DNA of 64,000 bases from Micavibrio sp. UBA2137 (GTDB lineage: Bacteria; Pseudomonadota; Alphaproteobacteria; Micavibrionales; Micavibrionaceae), in contig DCXL01000004.1 of assembly GCA_002328415.1 (NCBI GenBank), forward strand, positions 967,451 through 1,031,450, written 5' to 3'. Below the pieces are notes generated by a model. That model was not told the origin of the DNA. It saw only the letters and a program-made list of their open reading frames with translations, and made no database searches. Positions 35,085-43,642 of the stretch are shown piece by piece (the stretch's first letter is position 1; the number at the start of each line of letters is the position of its first letter). The position numbers were made by a program, and so were the translations under genes.

Positions 35085-36746
35085 CTAATTTTCGAGCGCG
35101 TTTTTCTTATAGATTTTAAAGCCTGAATTTGGTTCTTCTTTGACTTCACCTTTTAACGGCACGGCCTCTTTTATTCCATCAAGAACCTCTTTGGGATCAA
35201 TGGACTTTGGTAAATTTGGCAGACTACGCCCTTCCAGAATTTCAGAAACGGAAGGCATCTTGTCATTCGAAACACGCAATTGCGTCTCAATGCTTTGACC
35301 TAGCAAATCCTGAATTTGCTTTGCCAGAAGAGTTAACTGAGCCTCCTCAATAAATGGCTTGGCCGTTGCTCCAGCCTTGCCATCAAGTCCTTGCAACAAA
35401 CCGATTGCGCCTTGAATATCGCCTTCGTCCAGTTTCTTTTGTGCCTTTGCAACCGTGATTTGTGTCGGTGTTCCTGTCAGTTGCTCGCCGTCTTTTTCAA
35501 CTTTCAAAATGTCACCAAAGCGCGCTTTGGCCTTATCTGTGATGGAAACATCCTCGCCTTCTAAAGAGGCAGAAACCACGTCCCCAGCAAGACCACGAAA
35601 CTCGTTCTTAAGTCCAGTGGGCGACAAAACACCTTCATCTGCATGTGGTGCAAGCTTATCAATGGAGGCCATAAGGGCTGGATTTTCAGAGCCAACTAAT
35701 TTTCTTAGAAGGTTTAAGTCTGTATCAAAGGATTCACGGTCGCGTCTTAATGTGTCACGCATTTGTGACATAGCAAGCAACATTGCAGCAGCCTTCAAAT
35801 CTTGATCTTCGACCCCATCAAATGTTTTTCCAACCGTGTCGCTTTCCTCGCGAATAACGGGTAATGCTTCATCCAAAGTCACTTCATCGCTTTGAAGTCT
35901 GTTTATCCATGAGAGAAGCTCTGTTGAAGCGCTATCTAGTTGTGTGCGCCCTTGTGTTGTTGCGCGCAAACCCAAGAAGTTTGTCCAAAGACCTGCCAAA
36001 TCAAGCGAGCCTTTTTGCTCCAAAAATGTTTCCAGTGATGTTTCCAAAGTGCCCAAGCGATTTTCAAGCGAGGACGTATCAATAGCTGTATTGAAAGAAC
36101 CTGAGGCTTGAGAAGCCACAGATTGTGCCTTTTGAACGGCCTGATTGGCCTGTTGCTGAATGTCGGCAAGCTTCACTTGGAGGTTTGTAGGAACTGTTTC
36201 TGAAATTTCAGCTTGTTCTGCCTCAACGGTCTCAAGTTTACGTTCAAGAGACACAATACGATCGGCCTGTTCTGTCACAACTTTAACCTTTGGTGCAAGT
36301 GTCATAAGACCTGCAACGAGAAAAGCAATCAGAACAATTAAACCGACAAAAACAAGTTTCCCAGAATTCTGTGATTGACCTTGACCATAAGGGGTGGCTT
36401 GTCTCTCACTCACAGGAGGTGGCACAAAACGTGCCTCGCTACTGCCATCATCATATTCATCAGTATGAGTACCCACTTGAGCAGTATCACCTGCCGTTTC
36501 TTTTGCTGCATCCAAGTCAGTTTGACTTGTGCTAGCCTTCTGCTCTGACATCAAATCATCAAGATTAATATTATTTTCAGAAGCAGCCGCTAGAACCGCA
36601 TCAACACGAGATCCAGGAATAGTATCTCTTTTTTTCCACCCCTGAATGGTTGTCACAGGAATATCTGTTTTTGTCGACATGGGGCGTATACCTCCAAATC
36701 TTTCAATGATTTCACGGGCGTTTTCTAAAGATTCTGGCTCACTCAT
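35085..36746 (-). CDS. mitofilin-position membrane protein with N-terminal HTH-like segment
   Basis: 553 residues. In alphaproteobacteria the gene between hemD and hemY encodes a Mic60/mitofilin homologue (COG4223 type). This protein fits: one transmembrane helix (about residues 130-150, VFVGLIVLIAFLVAGLMTLAP), a coiled coil (about 160-210) and a helical periplasmic part. Unusually, residues 10-60 resemble a Cro/CI-type helix-turn-helix (FGGIRPMSTKTDIPVTTIQGWKKRDTIP compacted), followed by an acidic linker. A C-terminal mitofilin signature is not evident by eye. ATG 36746 follows TAGGT; the frame extends six codons further. Confidence 0.7.
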   Translation of the reverse strand: MSEPESLENAREIIERFGGIRPMSTKTDIPVTTIQGWKKRDTIPGSRVDAVLAAASENNINLDDLMSEQKASTSQTDLDAAKETAGDTAQVGTHTDEYDDGSSEARFVPPPVSERQATPYGQGQSQNSGKLVFVGLIVLIAFLVAGLMTLAPKVKVVTEQADRIVSLERKLETVEAEQAEISETVPTNLQVKLADIQQQANQAVQKAQSVASQASGSFNTAIDTSSLENRLGTLETSLETFLEQKGSLDLAGLWTNFLGLRATTQGRTQLDSASTELLSWINRLQSDEVTLDEALPVIREESDTVGKTFDGVEDQDLKAAAMLLAMSQMRDTLRRDRESFDTDLNLLRKLVGSENPALMASIDKLAPHADEGVLSPTGLKNEFRGLAGDVVSASLEGEDVSITDKAKARFGDILKVEKDGEQLTGTPTQITVAKAQKKLDEGDIQGAIGLLQGLDGKAGATAKPFIEEAQLTLLAKQIQDLLGQSIETQLRVSNDKMPSVSEILEGRSLPNLPKSIDPKEVLDGIKEAVPLKGEVKEEPNSGFKIYKKNALEN

Positions 36747-36750
36747 ATTT

Positions 36751-37488
36751 TTACCTAGGTACAATTTCTCTGATTTTTTTCGATATAGCAGAAACCATTT
36801 CTGCTGATTCTGGGTTAACGCTTATGGATGTACTTCTCCATTTATACTTACTGACAGCGGATAAAACTGTTTCAGATATGGCTATAATATGCGTACGCAT
36901 ACATGTTTGTGTCAAATCATTTTTTTCCAAAAAAGCAATGTATGTCTTTGCAAGCGCCTCAGAATAAAGGGGCAATACGATTTCCTCGTTTGAGTTTTTA
37001 ATATCTTGTGGGTTTTGCGAGATCGTATAGTGTGCCCTATAAACAATTATCTCATTGCACGATATTCCAACCTCTTCTAAAAAAGACGCTATTTCAGTAC
37101 GTACAATTTCACCACGCAAGTAAACATAATGATATGGGTGCTCACGTTTATTTTCTTTCATGCTAGACAATAATTCGGAAGCCGTATGTGCTGTATGTGC
37201 AACTGAAAGTCCTGAATTACAAAGCTTTTCTGCAGATGTTCTTCCTACGACATAAAATGTTGTACCTACAAAATCTAAATAGTTTTTGATCACATAATCA
37301 GCTGCACGCGGAGAGGTCACAATAAATTTAGAATCTGGTTGGCTTTTAAATTCCTCTTTCTTGAGAGGTAAAATGTCATAAGAAACAAGTGGAACATGCA
37401 AAATTTTTGTGCTCTGAGGTAGAGGACGAAGGTGAGACAGAAGGGTTTCATTATCTTCTTTTGCACGTATCAAGAGAAGATCCGCCAT
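36751..37488 (-). CDS. hemD: uroporphyrinogen-III synthase
   Basis: 245 residues. Cyclises hydroxymethylbilane to uroporphyrinogen III. HemD is poorly conserved; support comes from the two-domain pattern with FIVTSPRAADYVIKN, FYVVGRTSAEKL and the central HYVYLRGEIVRTEIASFLEE, and from its position two bases after hemC. Its stop is four bases before the next start, so the genes are co-transcribed. Confidence 0.88.
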   Translation of the reverse strand: MADLLLIRAKEDNETLLSHLRPLPQSTKILHVPLVSYDILPLKKEEFKSQPDSKFIVTSPRAADYVIKNYLDFVGTTFYVVGRTSAEKLCNSGLSVAHTAHTASELLSSMKENKREHPYHYVYLRGEIVRTEIASFLEEVGISCNEIIVYRAHYTISQNPQDIKNSNEEIVLPLYSEALAKTYIAFLEKNDLTQTCMRTHIIAISETVLSAVSKYKWRSTSISVNPESAEMVSAISKKIREIVPR

Positions 37489-37490
37489 CT

Positions 37491-38432
37491 TTAATCTCCT
37501 TCAAATATGCGTGGATCAGCGTCCTTTTTAATTAAATCAGCCACATGCCCACCCAATTCGATAGCCTGCGCAACAGTCTCAATCCTACCGCCTTCTTTGG
37601 CATGCCAGAACTCAGAACCATCAAGGCGAGAGACAACACATTGTACCAAAAACAAGTCTTGTGAAGAGCGGCTAGCGTGAACGCCAATAGGAGATTCGCA
37701 TGACCCATCAAGGCTTTGGAGAACGGCACGTTCGGCCTCAATAAGAAGGCCAGTTTCTGCGTGATGAATTTGGTCAAGCACCTCCTTGACCTCCGCACAC
37801 CCTTCTTTGTATTCAATACCGATAGTGCCCTGGCCACAGGCAGGAACCAGCTCGTGGGGCTGAAAGACTTGTTTAACCTTATCTTCAAAGCCAATACGGC
37901 AAAGTCCAGCGTAACTCAAGATACAGGCATCAACCTGACCCGAGCGCATTTTTTCGATGCGAGTTGGCACATTTCCGCGCAAGGGAACAACCTTGATATC
38001 AGGACGCTTAAGCAACAAGAAAGCCTTGCGTCTGACTGAGGATGTCCCAACAGTGGCGCCTGCAGGCAAATCATTAAAGGACTCATATTTTTCAGATAAA
38101 AAAGCGTCGCGACTGTCTTCGCGTTCAATATAATGTTCCATAACCAGCCCCTCTGGTAGGAAAGAGGGCATATCCTTGACTGAGTGCACACCAATATCAA
38201 TTTTATCAGCAAATAGTGCGCTTTCAATTTCCTTGGCAAAAAGACCTTTACCGCCGTCAATAGCATTTAATCTTGTTTCGCCCTGTCCGGGGCGCCAATC
38301 ACCTGTTGTTTTTATCACAACAATTTCAGTCTCGATATCGGGACGCGCAGCCTTAATCTCATCCTCAACATGGCGCGCCTGAATAAGCGCCATTCGGCTT
38401 CCGCGTGTTCCTATGCGTATTTTTAAGCTCAT
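37491..38432 (-). CDS. hemC: porphobilinogen deaminase (hydroxymethylbilane synthase)
   Basis: 313 residues from the chosen start. Polymerises four porphobilinogen units. The N terminus KIRIGTRGSRMALIQA is diagnostic. The conserved Asp segment is in GVHSVKDMPSFLP, GTSSVRRKAFLL holds substrate-binding Arg, and the dipyrromethane cofactor Cys is in DGSCESPIGVHA. The frame extends 25 codons further upstream, but that stretch is unlike the family. It is divergent from tsaD across 130 bases. Confidence 0.96.
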   Translation of the reverse strand: MSLKIRIGTRGSRMALIQARHVEDEIKAARPDIETEIVVIKTTGDWRPGQGETRLNAIDGGKGLFAKEIESALFADKIDIGVHSVKDMPSFLPEGLVMEHYIEREDSRDAFLSEKYESFNDLPAGATVGTSSVRRKAFLLLKRPDIKVVPLRGNVPTRIEKMRSGQVDACILSYAGLCRIGFEDKVKQVFQPHELVPACGQGTIGIEYKEGCAEVKEVLDQIHHAETGLLIEAERAVLQSLDGSCESPIGVHASRSSQDLFLVQCVVSRLDGSEFWHAKEGGRIETVAQAIELGGHVADLIKKDADPRIFEGD

Positions 38433-38562
38433 ATTCTTAATTCTAAAAGCAACTGTAAAATTCCAAGTCAAAAGGACTATCGCATATCCATACAGATTGC
38501 AATTCACTTAAGCATAATCACGCCAAAAAGCTTGCTTATGTTGCTTTTAGGGATTATCTCTC

Positions 38563-39621
38563 ATGGCTATGACTGATATACGCGTTTTAGGCATTGAAAC
38601 TAGCTGTGATGAAACAGCAGTTGCGATTGTTAATGAAAAAAAAGATATTCTCGGCCATGTTGTCTACACTCAAGCCACTGAACATCTGAAACACGGTGGT
38701 GTTGTTCCTGAAATCGGCGCACGTGCACATGTTGAGAAAATCGATAGCGTTGTTAAGCAATGCCTCAAGGATGCAAATTTATCACTAAAGGAGATCGACG
38801 CAGTTGCCGCAACATGTGGCCCGGGGCTCATTGGTGGCGTTATGGTTGGCTCTGTTTATGCCAAGGCCCTTGCCGCGGGCCAGAACAAACCTTTTATCGC
38901 GGTCAATCATCTAGAGGGGCACGTCCTGACCCCACGACTGACCGACAATCTCGACTTTCCCTATCTTTGCCTACTTGTCTCTGGCGGACATACACAATTT
39001 CTGCATGTTCAGAGTTTAACTGAAATAACGCTTTTGGGACAAACACGTGATGATGCTATTGGCGAAGCATACGATAAATTTGCAAAAATGATTGGGCTTC
39101 CCTATCCAGGCGGTCCTGCCATTGAAAAATTGGCAACAGAATGTACTGACACGAAAAATGCACTTGAAAATTACCCTTTACCAAGACCTCTCATGCAAAC
39201 CGAGGGGTGTGACTTTTCATTTTCTGGTCTCAAAACCGCTGTTCGTAATTATATTGAGCAAGATAAAAATACAGAAATTGCGCGCAATAAAGTTCAGGAT
39301 TTAGCCTTTTCTTTTCAAGAGGCCATTGTTGAAACGGTTTTTGATCGTACCTCTAATGCGCTTTCGATGCTAAAAGATGATAACCTCGCTGCGCAGTGCT
39401 TTGCCATTGTTGGTGGTGTTTCTGCTAATAAACGTCTGAGAGAAGCCTTGAGCACTTTTTTACAATCTCAAGATGTTACCTTTCACGCTGCACCACTTTC
39501 ACTATGTACAGATAACGGCGCGATGATTGCGTGGGCGGGGTTAGAACGTTATAAAGCCAATCTAATCGATGATATTTCATTCCGTACACGCCCCCGCTGG
39601 CCTGTAGGGACACGTGTGTAA
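38563..39621 (+). CDS. tsaD: tRNA threonylcarbamoyladenosine modification protein TsaD
   Basis: 352 residues. With TsaB and TsaE it transfers the threonylcarbamoyl group to A37 of tRNAs decoding ANN codons. VLGIETSCDETAVAIV at the N terminus, the metal-binding HLEGH in AVNHLEGHVLTPRL, VSGGHTQFL, and GGVSANKRLRE are all present. gpsA follows after about 70 bases, a frequent alphaproteobacterial pairing. Confidence 0.96.
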   Translation: MAMTDIRVLGIETSCDETAVAIVNEKKDILGHVVYTQATEHLKHGGVVPEIGARAHVEKIDSVVKQCLKDANLSLKEIDAVAATCGPGLIGGVMVGSVYAKALAAGQNKPFIAVNHLEGHVLTPRLTDNLDFPYLCLLVSGGHTQFLHVQSLTEITLLGQTRDDAIGEAYDKFAKMIGLPYPGGPAIEKLATECTDTKNALENYPLPRPLMQTEGCDFSFSGLKTAVRNYIEQDKNTEIARNKVQDLAFSFQEAIVETVFDRTSNALSMLKDDNLAAQCFAIVGGVSANKRLREALSTFLQSQDVTFHAAPLSLCTDNGAMIAWAGLERYKANLIDDISFRTRPRWPVGTRV

Positions 39622-39690
39622 TACTCACAAAAATGTTTTGTCACCACCTTTAAAACCCGATAAAAGAGAAGCAAAAGAAGGGTGTATTTT

Positions 39691-40689
39691 ATGAATAACT
39701 CAAATGTAACTGTTATTGGTGCTGGCGCCTGGGGAACGGCTCTTGCACAATCATTTGCAAGTAACGATAAACACGTTTGCCTCTGGGCACGTGAGGACGA
39801 AGTTGTCTCCGCCATCAATGATGAACATGTCAATTCAACTTTTTTGCCTGCTGTTGAACTCAGCTCTTTAATTAAAGCAACATCCGATCTGTCAGAGGCC
39901 GTTGCCTTCAGTAATATCCTTCTTATTGTAACACCAGCCCAACATGTACGTGCAACACTTAAAAACATTGCCCAAATTGATGCAAAGGATAAATCCATTG
40001 TGATTTGTGCCAAGGGTATTGAACTTGACACCGGTAAATTGCTTTCTGCGGTTGCTCATGAAGAGTTGCCAAATAATGTCGTTGCTATTTTAACTGGCCC
40101 AACCTTTGCCTCCGAGATATCACGCGGCCTTCCAAGTGCCATGACATTGGCCGCAGAAACAAAAGATATTGCACGCGATCTCCGCTCGCATTTAAACAGT
40201 AAGAATTTAAGGCTTTATGTCACTGATGATGTGCTTGGCACTCAAATTGGTGGGGCCGTTAAAAACGTAATTGCGATTGGTTGTGGTATTTTGCAAGGCC
40301 GTGATATGGGAGAAAGCGCGCGCGCAGCCCTTGTTACACGCGGTCTTGTCGAGATGTCGCGTTTAGCGTCCGCTATTGGGGCGCGTAAGGAAACATTAAA
40401 TGGTATGTGTGGGCTTGGCGACCTCATGCTGACTTGTAATTCTATGCAGTCCCGTAATTTTTCACTTGGATATGCCCTAGGCAGTGGGCAAACACTCGAA
40501 GATATTCTCTCCGAGCGCAATTCGGTAACTGAAGGCATTCATACAGCTAAGGCACTTATGACACTTGCACATAATAATGCCATTGATATGCCCATTTCAG
40601 AGGCAGTATTTGATTGTGTCACAGGAAAGAAAAGTGTTCAGGAAAGTATTGATGGACTTTTGGGACGCCCTTTACCTGATCAAGATTGA
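39691..40689 (+). CDS. gpsA: NAD(P)-dependent glycerol-3-phosphate dehydrogenase
   Basis: 332 residues. Reduces dihydroxyacetone phosphate to sn-glycerol-3-phosphate for phospholipid synthesis. Rossmann motif GAGAWGTALA near the N terminus; ILTGPTFASEISRGLPSA, GGAVKNVIAIGCGILQG (catalytic Lys) and GLGDLMLTCNSMQSRNFSLG follow. ATG 39691 is chosen because AGAAGGG lies 8 bases upstream; a GTG three codons earlier is possible. It overlaps the convergent rnpA by 10 bases. Confidence 0.96.
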   Translation: MNNSNVTVIGAGAWGTALAQSFASNDKHVCLWAREDEVVSAINDEHVNSTFLPAVELSSLIKATSDLSEAVAFSNILLIVTPAQHVRATLKNIAQIDAKDKSIVICAKGIELDTGKLLSAVAHEELPNNVVAILTGPTFASEISRGLPSAMTLAAETKDIARDLRSHLNSKNLRLYVTDDVLGTQIGGAVKNVIAIGCGILQGRDMGESARAALVTRGLVEMSRLASAIGARKETLNGMCGLGDLMLTCNSMQSRNFSLGYALGSGQTLEDILSERNSVTEGIHTAKALMTLAHNNAIDMPISEAVFDCVTGKKSVQESIDGLLGRPLPDQD

Positions 40690-41057
40690 TCTGCAAGGCA
40701 CTCAAGACGCTTCAGCGCCCATTTTAAATCCTTAGCCATCTGTTGAAAGCCAAGCTCAAGCGCAGCTTCACGTCCGATGAATACATAATCACAGGAATCC
40801 TTACCAAATTCAGGCAGATATTGCGACGCCAAATGACGCAAACGGCGTTTAATTCTGTTGCGAGAAACGGCCTTAGGTGCTGTTTTTTTTGTAACAGTCA
40901 CGCCAAAATTCTGTTTATTTTCGGACGCACTTTTATCAACCTGCAAAACAAAGGACGGCGTTATCCATTTTGTTTGCGTTCGGTTAAGGCGTAAAAAATC
41001 GGCGCGCTTTTTCAAACGGCCGATTGTCTTATTCTTTTTAATATCCCCATGCACCAT
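40680..41057 (-). CDS. rnpA: ribonuclease P protein component
   Basis: 125 residues, basic. Binds the P RNA and pre-tRNA leader. The family core is seen in KKRADFLRLNRTQTKWITPSFVLQ and the RNR-type motif VSRNRIKRRLRHLA. It lies 35 bases downstream of rpmH, the usual pair. yidD and yidC, often next, are elsewhere in the window. The 3' end overlaps gpsA. Confidence 0.94.
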   Translation of the reverse strand: MVHGDIKKNKTIGRLKKRADFLRLNRTQTKWITPSFVLQVDKSASENKQNFGVTVTKKTAPKAVSRNRIKRRLRHLASQYLPEFGKDSCDYVFIGREAALELGFQQMAKDLKWALKRLECLADQS

Positions 41058-41092
41058 AAATCAGGGCATAACGAAAGAAAGAAAGCCTGCGC

Positions 41093-41233
41093 TTAAGCAG
41101 ACAGTTTCTTGCGTCCCTTTGCACGACGAGCAGATAGGATAGCGCGTCCAGCACGTGTGGCCATGCGCGCACGGAAACCGTGACGACGGGCACGAACAAG
41201 GCGTGATGGCTGAAAAGTTCTCTTTGTTGACAT
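41093..41233 (-). CDS. rpmH: 50S ribosomal protein L34
   Basis: 46 residues, read directly on the minus strand: it begins MSTKRTFQPSRLVRARRHGF and ends GRKKLSA. The pattern KRTFQPS...RARRHGFRARMATRAGRAIL is L34, slightly longer than many by the extra N-terminal residues. It is upstream of rnpA. A strong TTGACA-N17-TATATC promoter precedes it. Confidence 0.96.
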   Translation of the reverse strand: MSTKRTFQPSRLVRARRHGFRARMATRAGRAILSARRAKGRKKLSA

Positions 41234-41319
41234 GTTATACCGTCCTTATATTTAAATTCTTTAAGCCAAGAGGTAAGTATTTCTTAAAGTTTTCATACTA
41301 TTTTCTCTTGAAGCCAGAA

Positions 41320-41348
41320 GATATAGTGGCTAAAAGAACCATTGTCAA
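41320..41348 (-). promoter_or_regulatory. strong promoter of rpmH-rnpA
   Basis: On the minus strand: consensus TTGACA (41343-41348), 17 bases, TATATC (41320-41325). The roughly 80-base leader has alternative pairings CAAGAG/CTCTTG and CTTTAAG/CTTAAAG. No oriC or dnaA was seen nearby, although rpmH often neighbours dnaA. Confidence 0.65.
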
Positions 41349-41423
41349 GAAACTCTCTTTCGAAAAGCGTTGTTTTCTGGCATGCTCGTTAAAAGTTTTT
41401 ATAAAACACAGGAAAAAGAAGAG

Positions 41424-42068
41424 ATGTACGAAGATAATAATTGGAATCCTGTCACTGGGGCAGAACTCGAAGGCTTTCTCTCGCAAATCAATCCCGTAGA
41501 CCAGAAACTTTCTGTTTCATCACAAACAACTACTGTCGAATGGCGTCAATTGCCATGGTATGATTCAGTTGCCATGATCCGTGTGCGTGATGAAAACTGG
41601 TCACCACGTAACTTGACAGTTTATTATTTAACAGACCAGGGCACACTTTATCGCCTCAATGGGACATCCCCTCCAATTCACGACATTAATAAGAAAGCGC
41701 CTATTAAAATTACAGATGACAATGTGCTCGAATATCTGCGCTTTTTCTGCTTTTTTGTACGTGGCGAAGAAGGACCCTTTCTTATTTCAGAAGATTTAAA
41801 CGATCCTAACATGCCACAAGACATGGATGATAAGATGCGCACTGTTATCGGCGGTGCTATTCGTCCAGCATCTTACGAGGGCAAAAATGATCAGGGTCAT
41901 TGGCTATGCGATGCAGTTGTCTTCTATTCAAATGCGCTTTTCATTGCCAATTTCGCTGTGCACCCAACAGGTATGATTGAAATGATGGATGATGAGCCCA
42001 TTGCTGCAGAACTTACGACACGCGTAGATTGCCCTGTTGCAATCGACAAAGACGGAAATCCAAAATAA
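41424..42068 (+). CDS. hypothetical protein
   Basis: 214 residues from ATG 41424 (longer starts at 41370 and 41382 would reach towards the rpmH promoter). No signal peptide or membrane helix. It has alternating beta-like hydrophobic stretches (LPWYDSVAMIRVRDE, RNLTVYYLTDQGTLYRLNG) and acidic loops, suggesting a soluble beta-rich cytoplasmic protein. I do not recognise the family. It is four bases from the convergent pheS stop. Base composition and codon use look like the neighbours. Confidence 0.7.
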   Translation: MYEDNNWNPVTGAELEGFLSQINPVDQKLSVSSQTTTVEWRQLPWYDSVAMIRVRDENWSPRNLTVYYLTDQGTLYRLNGTSPPIHDINKKAPIKITDDNVLEYLRFFCFFVRGEEGPFLISEDLNDPNMPQDMDDKMRTVIGGAIRPASYEGKNDQGHWLCDAVVFYSNALFIANFAVHPTGMIEMMDDEPIAAELTTRVDCPVAIDKDGNPK

Positions 42069-42072
42069 AATT

Positions 42073-43149
42073 TTATTTATGAGCCGCGTTTGGGCGCTGT
42101 AATGGATCAAATCCATAATGTGCAAGCCAGCGTGGGTCACTTTCAAAGAACGTACGCAAATCTGGGATTCCATATTTCAGCATGGTTAAGCGCTCTATTC
42201 CCATACCAAAGGCAAACCCCTGATATTCATCTGGGTCAATCCCGCAATTTTTAAGTACATTTGGATGCACCATACCGCAGCCTAAAATCTCCATCCAGTC
42301 ATCGCCTTCGCCTATTTTGAACTCACCTTGGGCGCGCGTACACCCTATATCGACCTCAGCAGAGGGCTCTGTAAATGGGAAGAAAGACGGACGAAAGCGC
42401 ATAGGCACATCATCCAACTCAAAATAAGCCTTAAGAAAGTCTTGTAAGCAGCCTTTCAAATGGCCCATATTAATATTCTTATCAATAACCAGACCCTCGC
42501 ACTGATGGAACATGGGTGTGTGCGTCATATCATAGTCCGAACGATATGTACGTCCCATGCAAATAATGCGATGTGGCGGTTTGTTAGCCATCATATGACG
42601 AATTTGGACAGATGATGTATGTGTGCGCAGAAGCTTTTTCTGCATGCCTTCCTTGGCATCCTTATCATCAGGCAAAAAGAAGGTATCTTGCATTTCGCGC
42701 GCAGGGTGTCCAGGTGGAAAATTAAGAGCCGTAAAATTATGCCAGTCATCCTCAATATCTGGACCTTCCGTTAAGGTAAAACCCATCGAGGCAAAAATCA
42801 CCATTAACTCTTCCATTGTCTGTGAGATAGGATGCACAGCACCCTTAGGGCGCGGACGCGGTGAGAGTGTGATATCGAGCGTCTCATTTGCAATGCGCTC
42901 ATCCAGCTCTTGCTTCTTAAGCTGACGAGCTTGTCTATCAATGAGATCTGCAATTTCCTGCTTTAACTTGTTAAATTCTTGACCAGCTGCAATGCGCTCT
43001 TCATGCGACATCCCTCCAAGAGATTTCATAAGATCGGTAATACGACCCTTTTTACCCAATGCTGAAACACGGACGGTTTCCAAAGACGCACTGTCCTTGG
43101 CTGTTTCAATCATTTCAATCAATTCATCTTTAATTTTTGCAGTGTCCAT
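42073..43149 (-). CDS. pheS: phenylalanine--tRNA ligase alpha subunit
   Basis: 358 residues. Catalytic subunit of the alpha2-beta2 class II synthetase. An N-terminal coiled coil precedes motif 1 (HPISQTMEELMVIFASMGFTLTEGPDIE), motif 2 (MGRTYRSDYDMTHTPMFHQCEGLVIDK) and motif 3 (GFAFGMGIERLTMLKYGIPDLR). Unlike the usual pheST pair, no pheT follows: the next gene downstream is convergent and ends four bases away. A terminator lies between rplT and pheS, and a promoter-like sequence precedes pheS. Confidence 0.96.
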   Translation of the reverse strand: MDTAKIKDELIEMIETAKDSASLETVRVSALGKKGRITDLMKSLGGMSHEERIAAGQEFNKLKQEIADLIDRQARQLKKQELDERIANETLDITLSPRPRPKGAVHPISQTMEELMVIFASMGFTLTEGPDIEDDWHNFTALNFPPGHPAREMQDTFFLPDDKDAKEGMQKKLLRTHTSSVQIRHMMANKPPHRIICMGRTYRSDYDMTHTPMFHQCEGLVIDKNINMGHLKGCLQDFLKAYFELDDVPMRFRPSFFPFTEPSAEVDIGCTRAQGEFKIGEGDDWMEILGCGMVHPNVLKNCGIDPDEYQGFAFGMGIERLTMLKYGIPDLRTFFESDPRWLAHYGFDPLQRPNAAHK

Positions 43150-43183
43150 ACATGTCTTTTCTTTATGTCTTTAGCGTTTTTAT

Positions 43184-43212
43184 AACATAAGTAAAAAAAC
43201 ACCTTGAGCCAA
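43184..43212 (-). promoter_or_regulatory. candidate promoter of pheS
   Basis: On the minus strand TTGGCT (43207-43212), 17 bases, TATGTT (43184-43189). It lies just downstream of the rplT terminator, consistent with separate transcription of pheS. Confidence 0.4.
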
Positions 43213-43214
43213 AT

Positions 43215-43242
43215 AAAAAACCCCTCTTTCAAGGGGCTTTTT
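43215..43242 (-). terminator. intrinsic terminator after rplT
   Basis: Minus strand: AAAAAG, CCCCT, six-base loop, AGGGG, T run. The stem is short but GC-rich with a single bulged G. It separates rpmI-rplT from pheS. Confidence 0.75.
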
Positions 43243-43264
43243 CAAAAATCAATATTATTTGAGC

Positions 43265-43642
43265 TTAGGCTGCTTTTTTAGCTTTTTCTAAAGCGTCTTT
43301 TGCTTGTTTAGCAATCGCCTCAAATGCCTTTGCATCATTCACTGCCAAATCGGCAAGAACTTTACGGTCCAGCTCAATTTCAGCAAGTTTGATACCGTGC
43401 ATGAATTGTGAATATGGCATACCGTGCAAACGGCAACCTGCGTTGATGCGTTGAATCCACAATTTGCGGAAATCACGCTTTTTGTTGCGACGGTCGCGGT
43501 AAGCATACTGACCTGCTTTTTCAACAGCTTGTATAGCGGTACGGAACGTATTCTTACGACGACCCCAATAGCCTTTTGCTGCCTTAATTACCTTACGGTG
43601 ACGCGCATGGGCGCGTGGTGTACCTTTTTTAGAACGTGACAT
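43265..43642 (-). CDS. rplT: 50S ribosomal protein L20
   Basis: 125 residues. Early 50S assembly protein and, in other bacteria, translational repressor of its own operon. HARHRKVIKAAKGYWGRRKNTFRTAIQAVEKAGQYAYRDRR compacted pattern and RINAGCRLHGMPYSQFMHGIK are typical. The C terminus is extended by an Ala/Lys-rich end. ATG overlaps the rpmI stop by one base (taATG). Confidence 0.97.
   Translation of the reverse strand: MSRSKKGTPRAHARHRKVIKAAKGYWGRRKNTFRTAIQAVEKAGQYAYRDRRNKKRDFRKLWIQRINAGCRLHGMPYSQFMHGIKLAEIELDRKVLADLAVNDAKAFEAIAKQAKDALEKAKKAA

Noticed and set aside
39549..40031. 160-residue minus-strand reading frame across tsaD and gpsA
   Set aside because: It crosses two clear genes and has no recognisable domain or start signal.
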